Assembly: GCA_036824045.1 (NCBI GenBank)
Contig: DAITAZ010000027.1
Location: 1-51,125 of the forward strand
Direction of reading: 5' to 3'
DNA length: 51,125 nucleotides
From: DAITAZ01 sp036824045
Lineage (GTDB): Bacteria; Pseudomonadota; Gammaproteobacteria; Burkholderiales; Rhodocyclaceae
The translations under genes and the position numbers were made by a program. This document shows, one piece after another, positions 32,138-40,770 of this stretch. The notes under the pieces were generated by a model that worked only from the letters and a program-made list of their open reading frames with translations, was not told the origin of the DNA and did no database searches. Each line of letters begins with the position of its first letter. The stretch's first letter is position 1.

Positions 32138-33151
32138 TCATCGCCAGGGGCGGTTGTAGGCGCCCAGGGTGGCGCACTGACCCTCGGATACCTTGGCCAG
32201 TTCGGCTTGCCAGGCAGCCTGGGGGACGTAGCGGGGTTGGCTGACGGCGGCGTCCAGCGCCGCCCGCAGAACGCGGGTGACCTGTGCCACGTAGGCGGGG
32301 CTGCGCTGGCGGCCCTCCACCTTGATGGCTGCGACGCCGATGCGCAGCAGCTCCGGCAGGATGGGCAGCACGTTCAGGCTCACCGGCTCTTCCAGCGCGT
32401 AATAGGTTTCGCCGGCCACGTCGAAGCGCCCCTTGCACAGGGTGGGATAGCCGGCGGGCTCGCCGGCGGCGTACCGATCGATGAGAATGCCGTTGAGGCG
32501 GGCGTCCATGCGGCCGGGCTTTTCTTCCCAACGCACGAACTTGGCGGGCGAACATACCCCGTGGGTGTTGGGCGATTCGCCCGTGGCGTAAGAGGAGAGC
32601 CAGCAGCGCCCCTCGTTCATCACGCACAGGCTGCCAAAACCGAACACTTCGATTTCCACCTCCGTGTGGGCGATGACCTGCTCCACTTGGGCCAGGGTGA
32701 GCACCCGCGGCAGGACAGCCCGCTGGATACCGAACTCCTCCCGGCAGAAATTGACCGCCTCGTAATTGGTGGCCGACCCTTGCACGGAGAGATGCAGGCG
32801 CAGTTCCGGGTGGCGGGCGCGGGCGTAGGCCAGCACCCCCATGTCGGCAAGGATGAGGGCATCCACGCCCAGGCCGGCGGCCTCGTCCACCGCCCGTTGC
32901 CAGACCGGCACCCGCCCGGCCTGGGCGTAGGTGTTGATGGCCAGCAGTACTTTGCGGCCGCGACCGTGGGCATAACGAATGCCCTCGGTGAGCATTTTCT
33001 GATCGAGGTTCAGGCCGGGAAAATTGCGGGCATTGGTCTCGTTCTTGAAACCGAGGTAAACAGCATCGGCACCGTTATCCACGGCGGCCTTGAGCGCGGG
33101 AAGACTGCCGGCGGGGCAGACGAGTTCGGGTTTGGTCGGCATGCCGGACAC
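32138..33151 (-). CDS. ubiU: UbiU, U32-family O2-independent ubiquinone hydroxylase subunit
   Basis: A 337-residue U32-family protein. It starts 'KPELVCPAGSLPALKAAVDNGADAVYLGFKNETNARNF', the UbiU/YhbU N-terminus. Cluster ligands are seen in 'GSLCVMNEGRCWLSSYATGE' and 'HGVCSPAKF' (spacings 7 and 17, matching C169, C176 and C193 of the E. coli protein) and in 'YPTLCKGRFD'. With UbiV it forms the heterodimer that hydroxylates the ring under anoxia. First gene of its operon, preceded by an FNR-type box. Confidence 0.95.
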   Translation of the reverse strand: MSGMPTKPELVCPAGSLPALKAAVDNGADAVYLGFKNETNARNFPGLNLDQKMLTEGIRYAHGRGRKVLLAINTYAQAGRVPVWQRAVDEAAGLGVDALILADMGVLAYARARHPELRLHLSVQGSATNYEAVNFCREEFGIQRAVLPRVLTLAQVEQVIAHTEVEIEVFGFGSLCVMNEGRCWLSSYATGESPNTHGVCSPAKFVRWEEKPGRMDARLNGILIDRYAAGEPAGYPTLCKGRFDVAGETYYALEEPVSLNVLPILPELLRIGVAAIKVEGRQRSPAYVAQVTRVLRAALDAAVSQPRYVPQAAWQAELAKVSEGQCATLGAYNRPWR

Positions 33152-33171
33152 GGGAGTGCGGGAAAGCCGCG

Positions 33172-33177
33172 ATGCTA
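33172..33177 (-). promoter_or_regulatory. -10 element of the ubiUVT promoter
   Basis: TAGCAT on the minus strand, 20 bases before the ubiU ATG and exactly 22 bases downstream of the FNR-type box. That spacing puts the box centre at about -41.5. Confidence 0.6.
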
Positions 33178-33199
33178 GCCCGGGGGGGGCGCGCAGCCC

Positions 33200-33213
33200 T
33201 TGACGGCGGTCAA
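33200..33213. promoter_or_regulatory. FNR/DNR-type box upstream of ubiU
   Basis: Perfect dyad TTGAC-N4-GTCAA, close to the FNR consensus TTGAT-N4-ATCAA and to Dnr/Nnr-type variants. It overlaps the 3' end of nfi by four bases. In E. coli the ubiUV promoter is known to be FNR-activated. Confidence 0.75.
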
Positions 33214-33887
33214 GCGCCGCCCGGGGCGGGGCCGGAAGCGAGGCGATGCGCCTGGCGGGTGGTTTCGGGCAGGCGGTAACGGGTGATGCAGGCCATCACC
33301 CAGTGGATCGCGGTTTCCAGGCCGATGCGGTGGCCGATCGAGACGTACAGCGGCGCGACCCGGAGCCGCGTGCGCAGCACGGCACCAATGGGCTCGCCTT
33401 TGTCCAGCAGCGGAGTCCATTGCCCCTTCGCCTCGGGGACTGGACCGTGCTCGCCGAGCAGGCGGCTCTTGGCCACGCCGATGGCGGGCAAGCCGGTGAG
33501 CAGGCCCAGATGGGCAGCGATGCCCAGCCGCCGGGGGTGGGCGATGCCTTGTCCATCGCAGAGGAGAAGGTCGGGCTGGACACGCAGATTGGCCAATGCC
33601 TCCAGGACGGCGGGCGCCTCGCGGAAGGAGAGCAGGCCCGGCATATACGGAAAGGCGGTGGGCAGGCGGGCGATGGCGCTGTCTGCCAGGGAAAGGTCCC
33701 GGGCCCGCAGCACCGCCACTGCGGCACGGGTGACGCGGCCATCCGCTTCGAAGCCCACATCCACGCCCGCCAGGTACTCGATGGCCCCGAGCCGGTCGGC
33801 GCGCTCGACCCGGGGCGCCAGTTCGCGCTGCAGGGCGCGGGCTTCGGCGGGGCTCAGGTTCCAGGAATGATGGAGACCGATGGCCAT
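33210..33887 (-). CDS. nfi: endonuclease V (deoxyinosine 3' endonuclease)
   Basis: A 225-residue endonuclease V, which nicks DNA one base 3' of deoxyinosine arising from adenine deamination. Conserved blocks are 'IEYLAGVDVGFE' with the first catalytic Asp, 'YMPGLLSFREAPAVLEAL', 'LLLCDGQGIAHPRRLGIAAHLGLL' with the D-G-x-G-x-x-H-P-R signature, and 'YVSIGHRIGLETAIHWV'. ATG 33885-33887 with GAGGGG just upstream; it follows the SDR gene by nine bases. The last bases overlap the FNR-type box of ubiU. Confidence 0.95.
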   Translation of the reverse strand: MAIGLHHSWNLSPAEARALQRELAPRVERADRLGAIEYLAGVDVGFEADGRVTRAAVAVLRARDLSLADSAIARLPTAFPYMPGLLSFREAPAVLEALANLRVQPDLLLCDGQGIAHPRRLGIAAHLGLLTGLPAIGVAKSRLLGEHGPVPEAKGQWTPLLDKGEPIGAVLRTRLRVAPLYVSIGHRIGLETAIHWVMACITRYRLPETTRQAHRLASGPAPGGA

Positions 33888-33896
33888 GGGCGCCCC

Positions 33897-34688
33897 TCAG
33901 AGGCCCAGCCCCCGGGGCTTGCGCCCAGCCCGGGCGAACAGCGCGTCGTAGGCGAAATTGGGCAGCAGGCGTAGCACTTTGGCCACGATGGCCATTTGCC
34001 AGGGCACCACCGCATAGCTGCGGCCGGCGTCGATGGCCCGTGCCAGCCGGCGGGCCGCCGCGTCCACCGGCAACAGGAAAGGCATGGGATAGGTGTTGAC
34101 GGCGGTCATGGGGGTGGCGATGTAGCCGGGACACAGGGTGACCACCCGCACGCCGCTGCCGTGCAGTTCCACCCGCAGGCTTTCCAGGTAGCTGATGGCG
34201 GCGGCTTTGGAGGCGCTGTAAGCCCCGGCGCCGGGCAGACCACGGATGCCCGCCACCGACGCGATCCCTGCCAGGGTGCCACTTCCTCGCGCCCGCATGG
34301 CGCCGAGGAATGGCTGGAAGGTCAGCACCATGCCGGTGAGGTTGGTTTCGATGATGCGGCGGAAGGCCGCCAGATCCTCGGCATGCTCGGTGAGGGTGCC
34401 GGCCGAAACACCGGCATTCGCAATGACCAGGTCCGGCACGCCGAAGCGCTGGACGAAGTCTGCCGCGGCACGGCCCATGGCTGCGGCGTCGGCCACGTCC
34501 GCCACAAAAATGCCGTGCTCGCCAGGGAGACTGTTAGCGACCTGCTCCAGCCGCTGCCGGCTGCGGCCGACCAGCCCGACCGCGCAGTCTGGAGATGAGT
34601 AATGGCGGGCAAGGGCAGCGCCGATGCCGCTGGAGGCCCCGGTAATGAAAACCCGCCTGGGCCGGGAGGCAGCAGGCGGGCGATTCAT
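33897..34688 (-). CDS. short-chain dehydrogenase/reductase
   Basis: A 263-residue classical SDR oxidoreductase. The NAD(P)-binding motif is 'VFITGASSGIGAALARHY', with 'VIANAGVSAGT' (N-A-G) and the active site Ser in 'IASVAGIRGLP', followed by 'YSASKAAAISYLESL' (Y-x3-K). The C-terminus has a hydrophobic segment near 'VVPWQMAIVAKVLRLLPNFAYDALF'. Substrate unknown; its place after argS-SPOR-dsbA is common in betaproteobacteria. I chose ATG 34686-34688 (MNRPPAAS) because the longer frame would run back into dsbA. Confidence 0.9.
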   Translation of the reverse strand: MNRPPAASRPRRVFITGASSGIGAALARHYSSPDCAVGLVGRSRQRLEQVANSLPGEHGIFVADVADAAAMGRAAADFVQRFGVPDLVIANAGVSAGTLTEHAEDLAAFRRIIETNLTGMVLTFQPFLGAMRARGSGTLAGIASVAGIRGLPGAGAYSASKAAAISYLESLRVELHGSGVRVVTLCPGYIATPMTAVNTYPMPFLLPVDAAARRLARAIDAGRSYAVVPWQMAIVAKVLRLLPNFAYDALFARAGRKPRGLGL

Positions 34689-34719
34689 TCGGGGCAGCCT
34701 GAACGCACGCGGGGTGGCG

Positions 34720-35433
34720 TCACTTGACCGCGGCATCCTTTTTGCGCACCGCCGTCTTGTCCTGCTTGGCGGGCTCCGGTTTGTTCGCGGCGCGCTCCTT
34801 GCGCACCTGGGCCACCAGCCCGTCCACTACCCGCAACGAGGCATCACCTTCTCCAGCCTGGGAGGGCGAGGTGCGGAAGCGGCCGGCGATGCCCAGCGTG
34901 GGCACGCTGTCGATCTGGTAGGCCTGGGCCAATTGGAGGCCGCGTCGCATTTTGCTGTCCACGGTGAACGAGCGGTAGGTATCCAGGTATTTCTTCGGGT
35001 CAACCGCTCTCTTGCTCAACCAGTCCTGCTGCACTCGCTCAACGGTGAGGTTCACGCCCTCCAGATGAAGGGCGTTGAAGATTTCAGTGGACAGGCGCTC
35101 GGCTTCACCCAGGGTTTCCAGCGTGTAGTACATGCGGGCCAGGGCTGCCCATTGGTCCCGGTCGAAGGTGACGGGCACGCGCACCAGACGTACGTCCTTG
35201 GGCAACGCTTTGTGCCAGTTCTGCAGGTGGGGCTCAAAGGTGCGGCAATGCGGGCAGGCGTAGGAGAAAAATTCCACGACCTCGACGACCTCGTGGTCCG
35301 TGTCCGCGGGCTTGGGCAGGACCGAATAGACTTTGCCTGCCTCGGGGGCTGCCCAGGCCGGAGCCTGCACGGCGGTGAACAACAAGCCGGCAACCAGGCC
35401 GGCGCGTGCGATTGCGGAAACCACGTGCTTCAT
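34720..35433 (-). CDS. dsbA: thiol:disulfide interchange protein DsbA
   Basis: A 237-residue periplasmic oxidant of secreted proteins. A signal peptide ('AIARAGLVAGLLFTAVQAPAWA') precedes the mature part. The active site is C-P-H-C in 'VVEFFSYACPHCRTFEPHL', and the cis-Pro loop is 'SVPTLGIAGRF'. The C-terminal 30 residues are an unusual Lys-rich tail (ending 'DKTAVRKKDAAVK'). Start ATG 35431-35433 (MKHVVSA); the longer frame lacks support. It lies 84 bases after the SPOR gene and before the SDR gene. Confidence 0.93.
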   Translation of the reverse strand: MKHVVSAIARAGLVAGLLFTAVQAPAWAAPEAGKVYSVLPKPADTDHEVVEVVEFFSYACPHCRTFEPHLQNWHKALPKDVRLVRVPVTFDRDQWAALARMYYTLETLGEAERLSTEIFNALHLEGVNLTVERVQQDWLSKRAVDPKKYLDTYRSFTVDSKMRRGLQLAQAYQIDSVPTLGIAGRFRTSPSQAGEGDASLRVVDGLVAQVRKERAANKPEPAKQDKTAVRKKDAAVK

Positions 35434-35517
35434 CTTCAACAGCGACTCCTGAGGTAATTGGCTACGACCCGGACACAAGGGGCAAGGCAGCACGCGCCTT
35501 CCCCTCTTCGAGTCCGG

Positions 35518-36192
35518 CTATTCCTTTTGTTTGACTACTGCGGCCTGGATTCCGTTCATCGCCAGTTGCGAGCGCACATAGGACATGTCTTCCGGACGGG
35601 TGTAGGGCCCCACGATTACCCGGTGCATCAGCCCTTTGCCCGGCACGTCGGCCTCCCGCACGTTGGCGTCGAGCCCCATCAGGGCCAGTCGGGCCTTGAG
35701 GGCGTGGGCATCCTCGCTATGCTGGAAGGAGCCTACCTGCAGCAGCATGCGGCCGCCTGTTGCGGCTTTGGCATCTTCCGTCCTGGTGTCTGTCTTGGTT
35801 TCCGGTTTGGCTTCCGGCTTCTTGGACTCGGCCCCGGTTGTCGGCTTGGCCTCGCTCTCGCCGGGCAGGATCTTGTAGAAATCAAACCGGGAAACCGGTT
35901 TGTCACCGGGTTTGCCCGGCAACGCGGCGGGCTCGGCAGGCGCTGGCTGGCCCTTCTGGCCGGCGGTGTCGACGCCGGCCAGCGCGGAGGGAGGCTTGCG
36001 CGAGGACTCTTCCACCCGATCAGGGGTCGCCTTGCCGGTTTTGTTCTGGAACGGGAAGGGGGTGCGGTTCACATACCACGCCACCGCCAGGGCCACCAGA
36101 ACGCCAAGCAGCAGGCCGATGAAGATGCCCATCAGGGTGCTTCCGCCACTGGCGCGGGCGGGGGCGGATCGGGTCTTGCCTGAGCGGCTCAT
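35518..36192 (-). CDS. SPOR-domain cell-division-type protein (FtsN-like)
   Basis: A 224-residue bitopic inner-membrane protein: a short basic cytoplasmic tail, a membrane segment about residues 20-41 ('LMGIFIGLLLGVLVALAVAWYV'), a long Pro/Lys/Glu-rich periplasmic linker, and a C-terminal SPOR domain from about 148 ('MLLQVGSFQHSEDAHALKARL', ending 'AAVVKQKE') that binds denuded peptidoglycan at the septum. The layout matches FtsN. It is 83 bases downstream of argS and upstream of dsbA, the usual betaproteobacterial order. Exact orthology to FtsN is an inference. Confidence 0.88.
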   Translation of the reverse strand: MSRSGKTRSAPARASGGSTLMGIFIGLLLGVLVALAVAWYVNRTPFPFQNKTGKATPDRVEESSRKPPSALAGVDTAGQKGQPAPAEPAALPGKPGDKPVSRFDFYKILPGESEAKPTTGAESKKPEAKPETKTDTRTEDAKAATGGRMLLQVGSFQHSEDAHALKARLALMGLDANVREADVPGKGLMHRVIVGPYTRPEDMSYVRSQLAMNGIQAAVVKQKE

Positions 36193-36275
36193 GGGCCGTT
36201 ACCTCTCTGTCCGGCTAGGTACTGCAGACTGCCTGCGGGGTGCTGCCGCCACCCCGCTCCCGGTTTGCCGAAACG

Positions 36276-38042
36276 CTACATTTGTTCCGGTGCGCTGACG
36301 CCCAGCAGGGCAAGCCCGCTGGCCAGAACCTGGCGAACCGCCGCGACCAGCGCCAGTCGTGCAAGCTTGACCGCAGGCTCATCCACAAGGATTCTTTCCG
36401 CATTATAGTAACTATGAAGTTCTGCGGCCAAGTCCTTGAGATAAAAAGCAATGTGATGCGGGGCGTAATCCTTTGCGGCAGCCTCGACCGCCTCCGGGAA
36501 GGCCGCCAGCGCGGCGCAGAGCGAAAGCTCGCGCTCACCTGAGAGCAGTCCGAGGTCCGCGCCGGCCAGTTCCGCGGGCTCGCCCCCCCAGTTGGACAGG
36601 ACGCTGGCCACCCGGGCGTGGGCCATCTGCACGTAGTACACCGGGTTTTCGTTGGTGCGCGACTTGGCCAGATCCAGGTCGAAGTCCAGATGCTGATCAG
36701 ACTTGCGCAATGCGTAGAAGAAGCGGGCGGCATCGTTGCCGACTTCCTGCCGCAGCTCCCTCAGGGTGACGAAATCGCCCTTGCGGGTGGACATGGAGGC
36801 TTTCACGCCGTCCCGGTAGAGCACCGCGAACTGGACCAGGGCAACGTCGAGGCGCGACACATCAAGTCCCAGGGCCTGCACGGCACCCTTGACCCGCGGG
36901 ATGTAGCCGTGGTGGTCAGCGCCCCAGATGTCGATCACCTTGTCAAAACCGCGTTCGTACTTGTTCAGATGGTAGGCGATGTCGGAGGCGAAGTAGGTGA
37001 AGACCCCGTTTTCCCGCTGCACCACCCGGTCCTTTTCGTCACCGAAAGCCGTGGAGCGGAACCACTTGGCGCCGTCCTGCTCGTAGAGGTGGCCGTTGCG
37101 CTCGAGCTGGGCCACGGCCCGCTGTACCAGAGCGGTGTCGAACAGGGATTTCTCGGAAAACCAGACGTCGAAATGCACCCCGAATTCGCCCAGATCCTCC
37201 CGGCAATCGCCGAGCTGTTCGGTGAGGGCGTGGTTGTGCACGTAAGCGTAGTCGTCGCCCAAGAGTTCCTTGGCGAGCGCGATCAGGGCATCCAGATGCG
37301 TTTCGCGCTGGGCGGTGGCGTCCGGGTCCTGGCGTTCTCCCGGGGGCAGGCCGGGCAGGCGGGCTTCCATTTCGGAGGCAGGCAGGCGCACAAAGCGGGG
37401 GCCGTGGGCGGAATCGATCTGGCTGGCCATCGCCCGTACGTAGTCGCCCTGGTAGCAATTGGGCGGGAACGTCAGCTGCACGTTGTGCAGGGACAAATAG
37501 CGCAGCCAGGTGGACACCGCCAGGATGTCCATCTGCCGGCCGGCATCATTGATGTAGTACTCGCGGGTGACGTGGAAGCCGGCGAAATCCAGGACGTTGG
37601 CCAGGCTGGCGCCATAGGCAGCGCCGCGCCCATGGCCCACGTGCAAGGGGCCGGTGGGATTGGCGGACACGAACTCCACCTGGATGCGTTGCCCCCCGCC
37701 CAGCGTGCTGCGGCCGTATGCCGCGCCTTGGGCGTGAACCTGGCCAACCACGGCCGATTTGGCTGCCGTGGCGACAAACAGGTTGACGAAGCCCGCCCCG
37801 GCGACCTCGGCCTTGGCCAGATAGGGTGAGCGGGGGATCTCGCTCACCAGTTGCTGGGCCAGTTCCCGGGGGTTGCGGCGCAACTGCTTGGCTAACTGCA
37901 GGGCGAGGTTGGTGGCGAAATCCCCGTGACTGGCGATTTTCGGCCGGTCCAGCAGGATTTCGGCCTGGGCGTGGGAGGGTGCGATGCTGGCCAAGGCCTG
38001 GCGCAGCAGGCCGGTCAGGTGGGAACGGATATCTTGTTCCAT
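36276..38042 (-). CDS. argS: arginyl-tRNA synthetase
   Basis: A 588-residue class I aminoacyl-tRNA synthetase. The N-terminal Add1 domain starts 'MEQDIRSHLTGLL', the HIGH motif is 'SANPTGPLHVGHGRGAAYG', the KMSKS-like loop is 'KASMSTRKGDFVTL' and the C-terminal DALR anticodon-binding domain runs to the end ('NAERILVDEPAVKLARLAL'). Start ATG 38040-38042; the longer frame needs a TTG. First gene of a series with SPOR, dsbA, SDR and nfi. A TATAAT element lies upstream on the minus strand. Confidence 0.97.
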   Translation of the reverse strand: MEQDIRSHLTGLLRQALASIAPSHAQAEILLDRPKIASHGDFATNLALQLAKQLRRNPRELAQQLVSEIPRSPYLAKAEVAGAGFVNLFVATAAKSAVVGQVHAQGAAYGRSTLGGGQRIQVEFVSANPTGPLHVGHGRGAAYGASLANVLDFAGFHVTREYYINDAGRQMDILAVSTWLRYLSLHNVQLTFPPNCYQGDYVRAMASQIDSAHGPRFVRLPASEMEARLPGLPPGERQDPDATAQRETHLDALIALAKELLGDDYAYVHNHALTEQLGDCREDLGEFGVHFDVWFSEKSLFDTALVQRAVAQLERNGHLYEQDGAKWFRSTAFGDEKDRVVQRENGVFTYFASDIAYHLNKYERGFDKVIDIWGADHHGYIPRVKGAVQALGLDVSRLDVALVQFAVLYRDGVKASMSTRKGDFVTLRELRQEVGNDAARFFYALRKSDQHLDFDLDLAKSRTNENPVYYVQMAHARVASVLSNWGGEPAELAGADLGLLSGERELSLCAALAAFPEAVEAAAKDYAPHHIAFYLKDLAAELHSYYNAERILVDEPAVKLARLALVAAVRQVLASGLALLGVSAPEQM

Positions 38043-38076
38043 GGGGAGTGGCGCCAACTAGCGGAAAAAACGGCGA

Positions 38077-38082
38077 ATTATA
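38077..38082 (-). promoter_or_regulatory. -10 element for argS
   Basis: A perfect TATAAT on the minus strand, 34 bases before the argS ATG. The expected -35 site is G+C-rich and poor. The 38043-38267 gap also has a CTCGTT/AACGAG inverted repeat near 38111-38132 and, on the plus strand, TAGAAT at 38231-38236, a likely -10 for purU. Confidence 0.5.
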
Positions 38083-38267
38083 GCGGATGCGAAAAGATGC
38101 CCGGCGCCCATCTCGTTCGTTGGCAGCAACGAGGGCGGGCGCAAGGGTAGGGGAAGGGCTGCGCCGGCAAGCCCGGAATTCCGGGGGGCTTGCGCCTTTT
38201 CTCCATGGAGCCCGCCAGGTGGCGATGCGCTAGAATGGCGCGTTTAGCCCGCGTCCCGCAGCCCGCC

Positions 38268-39128
38268 ATGCATTCCCAGCGCTATTACACTCTCACCGCC
38301 TCTTGTCCGGACCGGGTGGGCATCGTCGCCCGCGTTTCCACCTTCATCGCCGAGAACCGGGGCTGGATCCTCGAAACCAGCCACCACGCGGACTGGGAAT
38401 CCCAGCGCTATTTCATGCGCATCGAGATCGTGGCCGACTCGCTGCCCTTTCACCTGGGCGAATTCCGGTCCCGCTTCCAGCCCATCGCCGAGGAGTTCCA
38501 GATGGACTGGCGCATCTCGGACTCGGCGATCAAGAAGCGGGTCGTCATCATGGTGTCCAAGCAGGAGCACTGCCTGTACGACCTGCTGGCCCGCTGGAAG
38601 GCGCGGGAGCTGGATATCGAAATTCCCTGCATCATCTCCAACCACGTCACCTTCAAGGATTTCGTGGAATGGCACGGCATCCCCTTCCATTACGTGCCGG
38701 TCACGCCCGAGAACAAGCAGAAGGCCTACGACGAGGTACGCAGGCTGTACGAGGACGTGAAAGGCGACACCATGGTGCTGGCCCGGTACATGCAGATCCT
38801 TTCACCAGATCTGTGTGACACCTACCCGGGGCAGATCATCAATATCCACCATTCCTTCCTGCCCAGTTTCGTCGGTGCCAAGCCTTATCACCAGGCCTAC
38901 ATCCGGGGCGTGAAGCTGATCGGTGCCACCTGCCACTATGTCACCAGCGAACTGGACGCGGGGCCGATCATTGAGCAGGACGTGATTCGCATTGACCACT
39001 CCGACTCTGTGGAAGACATGGTGCGTTACGGCAAGGACATCGAGAAAACCGTGCTTGCCCGCGGCCTGCGTTACCACCTGGAGGACCGGGTGCTGGTCAA
39101 TGGCAACCGTACCGTCGTGTTCCGCTGA
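38268..39128 (+). CDS. purU: formyltetrahydrofolate deformylase
   Basis: A 286-residue enzyme hydrolysing 10-formyl-THF to formate and THF, which balances one-carbon pools and supplies formate for PurT. The N-terminal ACT domain ('RYYTLTASCPDRVGIVARVSTF') is followed by a formyl-transferase domain with 'KRVVIMVSKQEHCLYDLL', the catalytic 'IHHSFLPSFVGAKPYHQA', and 'GATCHYVTSELDAGPIIEQ' with the catalytic Asp. Length is normal. ATG 38268 (MHSQRYY); the longer frame runs through promoter sequence. TAGAAT at 38231-38236 is a likely -10. It ends at a strong terminator and converges on amtB. Confidence 0.96.
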   Translation: MHSQRYYTLTASCPDRVGIVARVSTFIAENRGWILETSHHADWESQRYFMRIEIVADSLPFHLGEFRSRFQPIAEEFQMDWRISDSAIKKRVVIMVSKQEHCLYDLLARWKARELDIEIPCIISNHVTFKDFVEWHGIPFHYVPVTPENKQKAYDEVRRLYEDVKGDTMVLARYMQILSPDLCDTYPGQIINIHHSFLPSFVGAKPYHQAYIRGVKLIGATCHYVTSELDAGPIIEQDVIRIDHSDSVEDMVRYGKDIEKTVLARGLRYHLEDRVLVNGNRTVVFR

Positions 39129-39182
39129 ACAAAATCCGGGGACGCACTGTTGTGGTGCGGCTGCGCCAAGCACTGTAGACGA

Positions 39183-39217
39183 CGAGAAGGGCACCCGAGG
39201 GTGCCCTTCTCGTTTTT
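39183..39217 (+). terminator. Rho-independent terminator after purU
   Basis: A 13-base perfect stem (arms 39183-39195 and 39200-39212), CGAG loop, and TTTTT, 55 bases after the purU stop. On the opposite strand no T-tract follows, so it acts for purU only. Confidence 0.92.
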
Positions 39218-39256
39218 GATCCACCGCTGAAGGGGCCGCCAGAGGCGGCACCCCGA

Positions 39257-40759
39257 TCAGTTGTGGTAGGCGGTTTCGCCGTGGGAGGTGATGTCCAGAC
39301 CCTCGCGCTCCTCGTCTTCCGGAACCCGCAGGCCGATCACGATATCCACCAGCTTGAAGGCCACCAGGGAAACCACGCCGGACCAGACGATGACCGTGCC
39401 CACGCCCCACAACTGGGCGATGACCTGGGTGGTCATGTCGAAGTCGCCCACCTTGTTGGCCACGTAGTCATAAACTCCGGTGCCACCCAGGGACGGGGAG
39501 ACAAAGACGCCGGTAAGGATGGCACCCAGGATACCGCCCACGCCATGGACACCGAAGACGTCCAGGGAGTCATCAGCGCCCAGCAGGCGTTTCAGGCCAT
39601 TCACACCCCAGAGGCAGATCACACCGGCCAGCAGTCCGATGACGATGGCGCCAACCACGCCAACGAAGCCCGCAGCGGGCGTGATCGCCACCAGACCGGC
39701 AACGGCGCCGGAGGCAGCGCCCAGCATGGAGGGCTTACCCTTGAGCAGCCATTCGGCGAACATCCACGACAGTGCGGCGCAGGCCGTAGCGACCCAGGTG
39801 TTGACCATCGCCAGTGCGGCACCGCCGTTGGCTTCCAAAGCAGAACCAGCGTTGAAGCCGAACCAGCCAAACCACAGCAGGGAAGCGCCAACCATGGTGA
39901 AGGTCAGGCTGTGGGGCGCCATGGACTCGCGGCCGTAACCCACCCGCTTGCCGAACAGGTAGGCACCCACCAGGCCAGCCACGGCGGCGTTGATGTGCAC
40001 CACGGTACCACCGGCGAAGTCGAGCGCGCCTTTCTGGAACAGGAAACCAGCGGTCAGGCCGGCTTTCTCGCCCGCGGCGGCGTCGGTGTAGGCATCCGGG
40101 CCCGCCCAGTACCAGACCATGTGCGCCATGGGCAGGTAAGAGAGGGTGAACCAGATCACCATGAAGGCGAGTACGGCGGAGAACCGGGCACGCTCGGCAA
40201 AGGCGCCAACGATCAGCCCGCAGGTGATGGCCGCGAACGCCCCCTGGAAGATCACGTAGGCCAGTTCCGAGATCACCACACCCTTGGAAAAGGTGGCAGC
40301 GACGGATTCAACCGTGACCCCTTTCAGGAACAGCTTGTCCGCCACCCCGAAGAAGGCATTCCCCTCGGTGAAGGCCAGCGAGTACCCGTAGACCACCCAA
40401 AGCACGCTGATCAGCGAGAAGGTGACGAATACCTGCATCAGCACCGACAGCATGTTCTTCGTCCGCACCAGACCGCCGTAGAACAGCGCCAGGCCGGGGA
40501 TGGACATGAGAATCACCAGTGCCGCGCTCACCATCACCCAGGCGTTGTCGCCCTTGTTGGGCACGGGTGCCGGCGCGGCGGCAGCTTCCGGGGCAGCCGC
40601 TTCGGCGGCGGCCGGCGCCGCGGGCGCGGCCTCGGCCGGTTTGGCATCCGCCTGCGCGACGACGATGGGCGCTGTGGGCGCCGGCTTGTCGTCCGCCAAG
40701 GCGCCGCCGCTGAGACCCAGCGTCACCGCCATCATCAGCATTGCGACAAACTTCTTCAT
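39257..40759 (-). CDS. amtB: ammonium transporter AmtB
   Basis: A 500-residue Amt/Mep/Rh-family channel. After a signal peptide (1-22) comes an Ala/Pro-rich region (about 23-69), longer than in E. coli AmtB, then 11 membrane segments. Signatures are 'ALFYGGLVRTKNMLSV', 'DFAGGTVVHINAAVAGLVGA' with the first pore His, 'MVGASLLWFGWFGFNAGSAL' and 'DDSLDVFGVHGVGGILGA' with the second pore His. The C-terminal 'EREGLDITSHGETAYH' tail binds the P-II protein. It is 11 bases downstream of glnK, which regulates it, and belongs to the nitrogen-controlled operon starting at the porin. Confidence 0.96.
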   Translation of the reverse strand: MKKFVAMLMMAVTLGLSGGALADDKPAPTAPIVVAQADAKPAEAAPAAPAAAEAAAPEAAAAPAPVPNKGDNAWVMVSAALVILMSIPGLALFYGGLVRTKNMLSVLMQVFVTFSLISVLWVVYGYSLAFTEGNAFFGVADKLFLKGVTVESVAATFSKGVVISELAYVIFQGAFAAITCGLIVGAFAERARFSAVLAFMVIWFTLSYLPMAHMVWYWAGPDAYTDAAAGEKAGLTAGFLFQKGALDFAGGTVVHINAAVAGLVGAYLFGKRVGYGRESMAPHSLTFTMVGASLLWFGWFGFNAGSALEANGGAALAMVNTWVATACAALSWMFAEWLLKGKPSMLGAASGAVAGLVAITPAAGFVGVVGAIVIGLLAGVICLWGVNGLKRLLGADDSLDVFGVHGVGGILGAILTGVFVSPSLGGTGVYDYVANKVGDFDMTTQVIAQLWGVGTVIVWSGVVSLVAFKLVDIVIGLRVPEDEEREGLDITSHGETAYHN

Positions 40760-40770
40760 TTGTTTCTCCC

